Shown here: piece by piece, positions 63,958-64,000 of the stretch
How positions within the stretch are numbered: the first letter of the stretch is position 1
Layout: the number at the start of each line of letters is the position of its first letter
NCBI GenBank assembly: GCA_009711705.1
Contig: VENG01000001.1
Location: 203,889-267,888 of the forward strand
Reading direction: 5' to 3'
From: Bacillota bacterium
Lineage (GTDB): Bacteria > Bacillota > Desulfotomaculia > Desulfotomaculales > VENG01
DNA: 64,000 nt
Translations under genes and position numbers: made by a program
The notes under the pieces: model-generated
Database searches by the model: none
The model's input: only the letters and a program-made list of their open reading frames with translations
Told to the model about the DNA's origin: nothing

Positions 63958-64000
63958 GGCTGAGGTGGCAGGATTTGAACCTGCGCATGCCGGGACCAAA
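63957..64000 (-). tRNA. tRNA-Gln (TTG), 3' part only
   Basis: The 3' portion reads the anticodon arm (TTTGGTCCCGG), variable loop, T-arm (GCAGG TTCAAAT CCTGC), the acceptor 3' strand, G73 and CCA. The 5' half lies beyond the window edge. Anticodon TTG is inferred because only the 3' side of the loop is visible. Confidence 0.75.

Overview
The window looks like chromosomal DNA of an anaerobic, spore-forming, Gram-positive bacterium of the Desulfotomaculum/Pelotomaculum kind (Peptococcaceae sensu lato). This placement is inference. It rests on a complete bacterial-type acetyl-CoA synthase/CO dehydrogenase cluster joined to HdrA/Flx electron-bifurcation genes, a sensory [FeFe]-hydrogenase operon, SleB and SpoIIE-type proteins, MeaB, frequent TTG/GTG starts behind strong AGGAGG sites, and moderate GC. 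Almost all large genes are on the minus strand.

Layout. (1) 0-10.4 kb is housekeeping: a DinG-type exonuclease/helicase, MeaB, thioredoxin reductase, an XRE regulator, an MTAP-like phosphorylase, a methyltransferase and adenylate kinase. A 1-kb block of interspersed 9-bp-periodic repeats lies at 3.8-4.6 kb. (2) 10.4-25.1 kb is an AT-rich accessory stretch of small membrane proteins and lipoproteins. It holds a LytTR two-component system with a separate membrane subunit, a decayed duplicate of that subunit, a VanW protein, and several genes broken by frameshifts or a stop. (3) 25.1-38.8 kb holds a coiled-coil protein, an ECF sigma/anti-sigma pair, tRNA-Pro, a P-loop/Asp23-like fusion, SleB, the DnaI/DnaD-type primosome pair, a PHP phosphoesterase, and a sensory hydrogenase operon ([2Fe-2S] protein, HydS-like hydrogenase with PAS, SpoIIE-like phosphatase). 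(4) 39.0-60.7 kb is the Wood-Ljungdahl locus, read right to left: cooC, cooS/acsA, acsB, acsC, cooC2, acsD, acsE, terminator, hdrA, mvhD, flxC, flxB, flxA, then hdrA2, mvhD2, metV, metF. (5) 60.9-64 kb holds an anchored phosphatase-fold protein, a phasin-like protein, a second repeat block, tRNA-Leu, a ferredoxin, a 48-residue protein and the 3' part of tRNA-Gln.

How the genes work together. CooS makes CO. AcsE and the corrinoid protein AcsCD deliver the methyl group. AcsB joins methyl, CO and CoA. MetF/MetV supply methyl-THF and are translationally coupled to an HdrA-MvhD module. The HdrA-MvhD-FlxCBA module is expected to couple NADH, ferredoxin and a third redox partner. No hdrB, hdrC or hydrogenase catalytic subunit accompanies the Hdr genes here.

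The strongest new observation is that both mvhD genes are interrupted by an in-frame UGA. Each UGA lies at a position that is Cys in the other copy, and each is followed by a hairpin at the right distance for a bacterial SECIS. They are best read as two selenoproteins carrying selenocysteine at two different cysteine positions. Other notable points are a consensus promoter with an operator-like palindrome on the sensory hydrogenase operon, a consensus promoter with a ~330-nt leader before hdrA, and the composite repeat family near both ends of the window.
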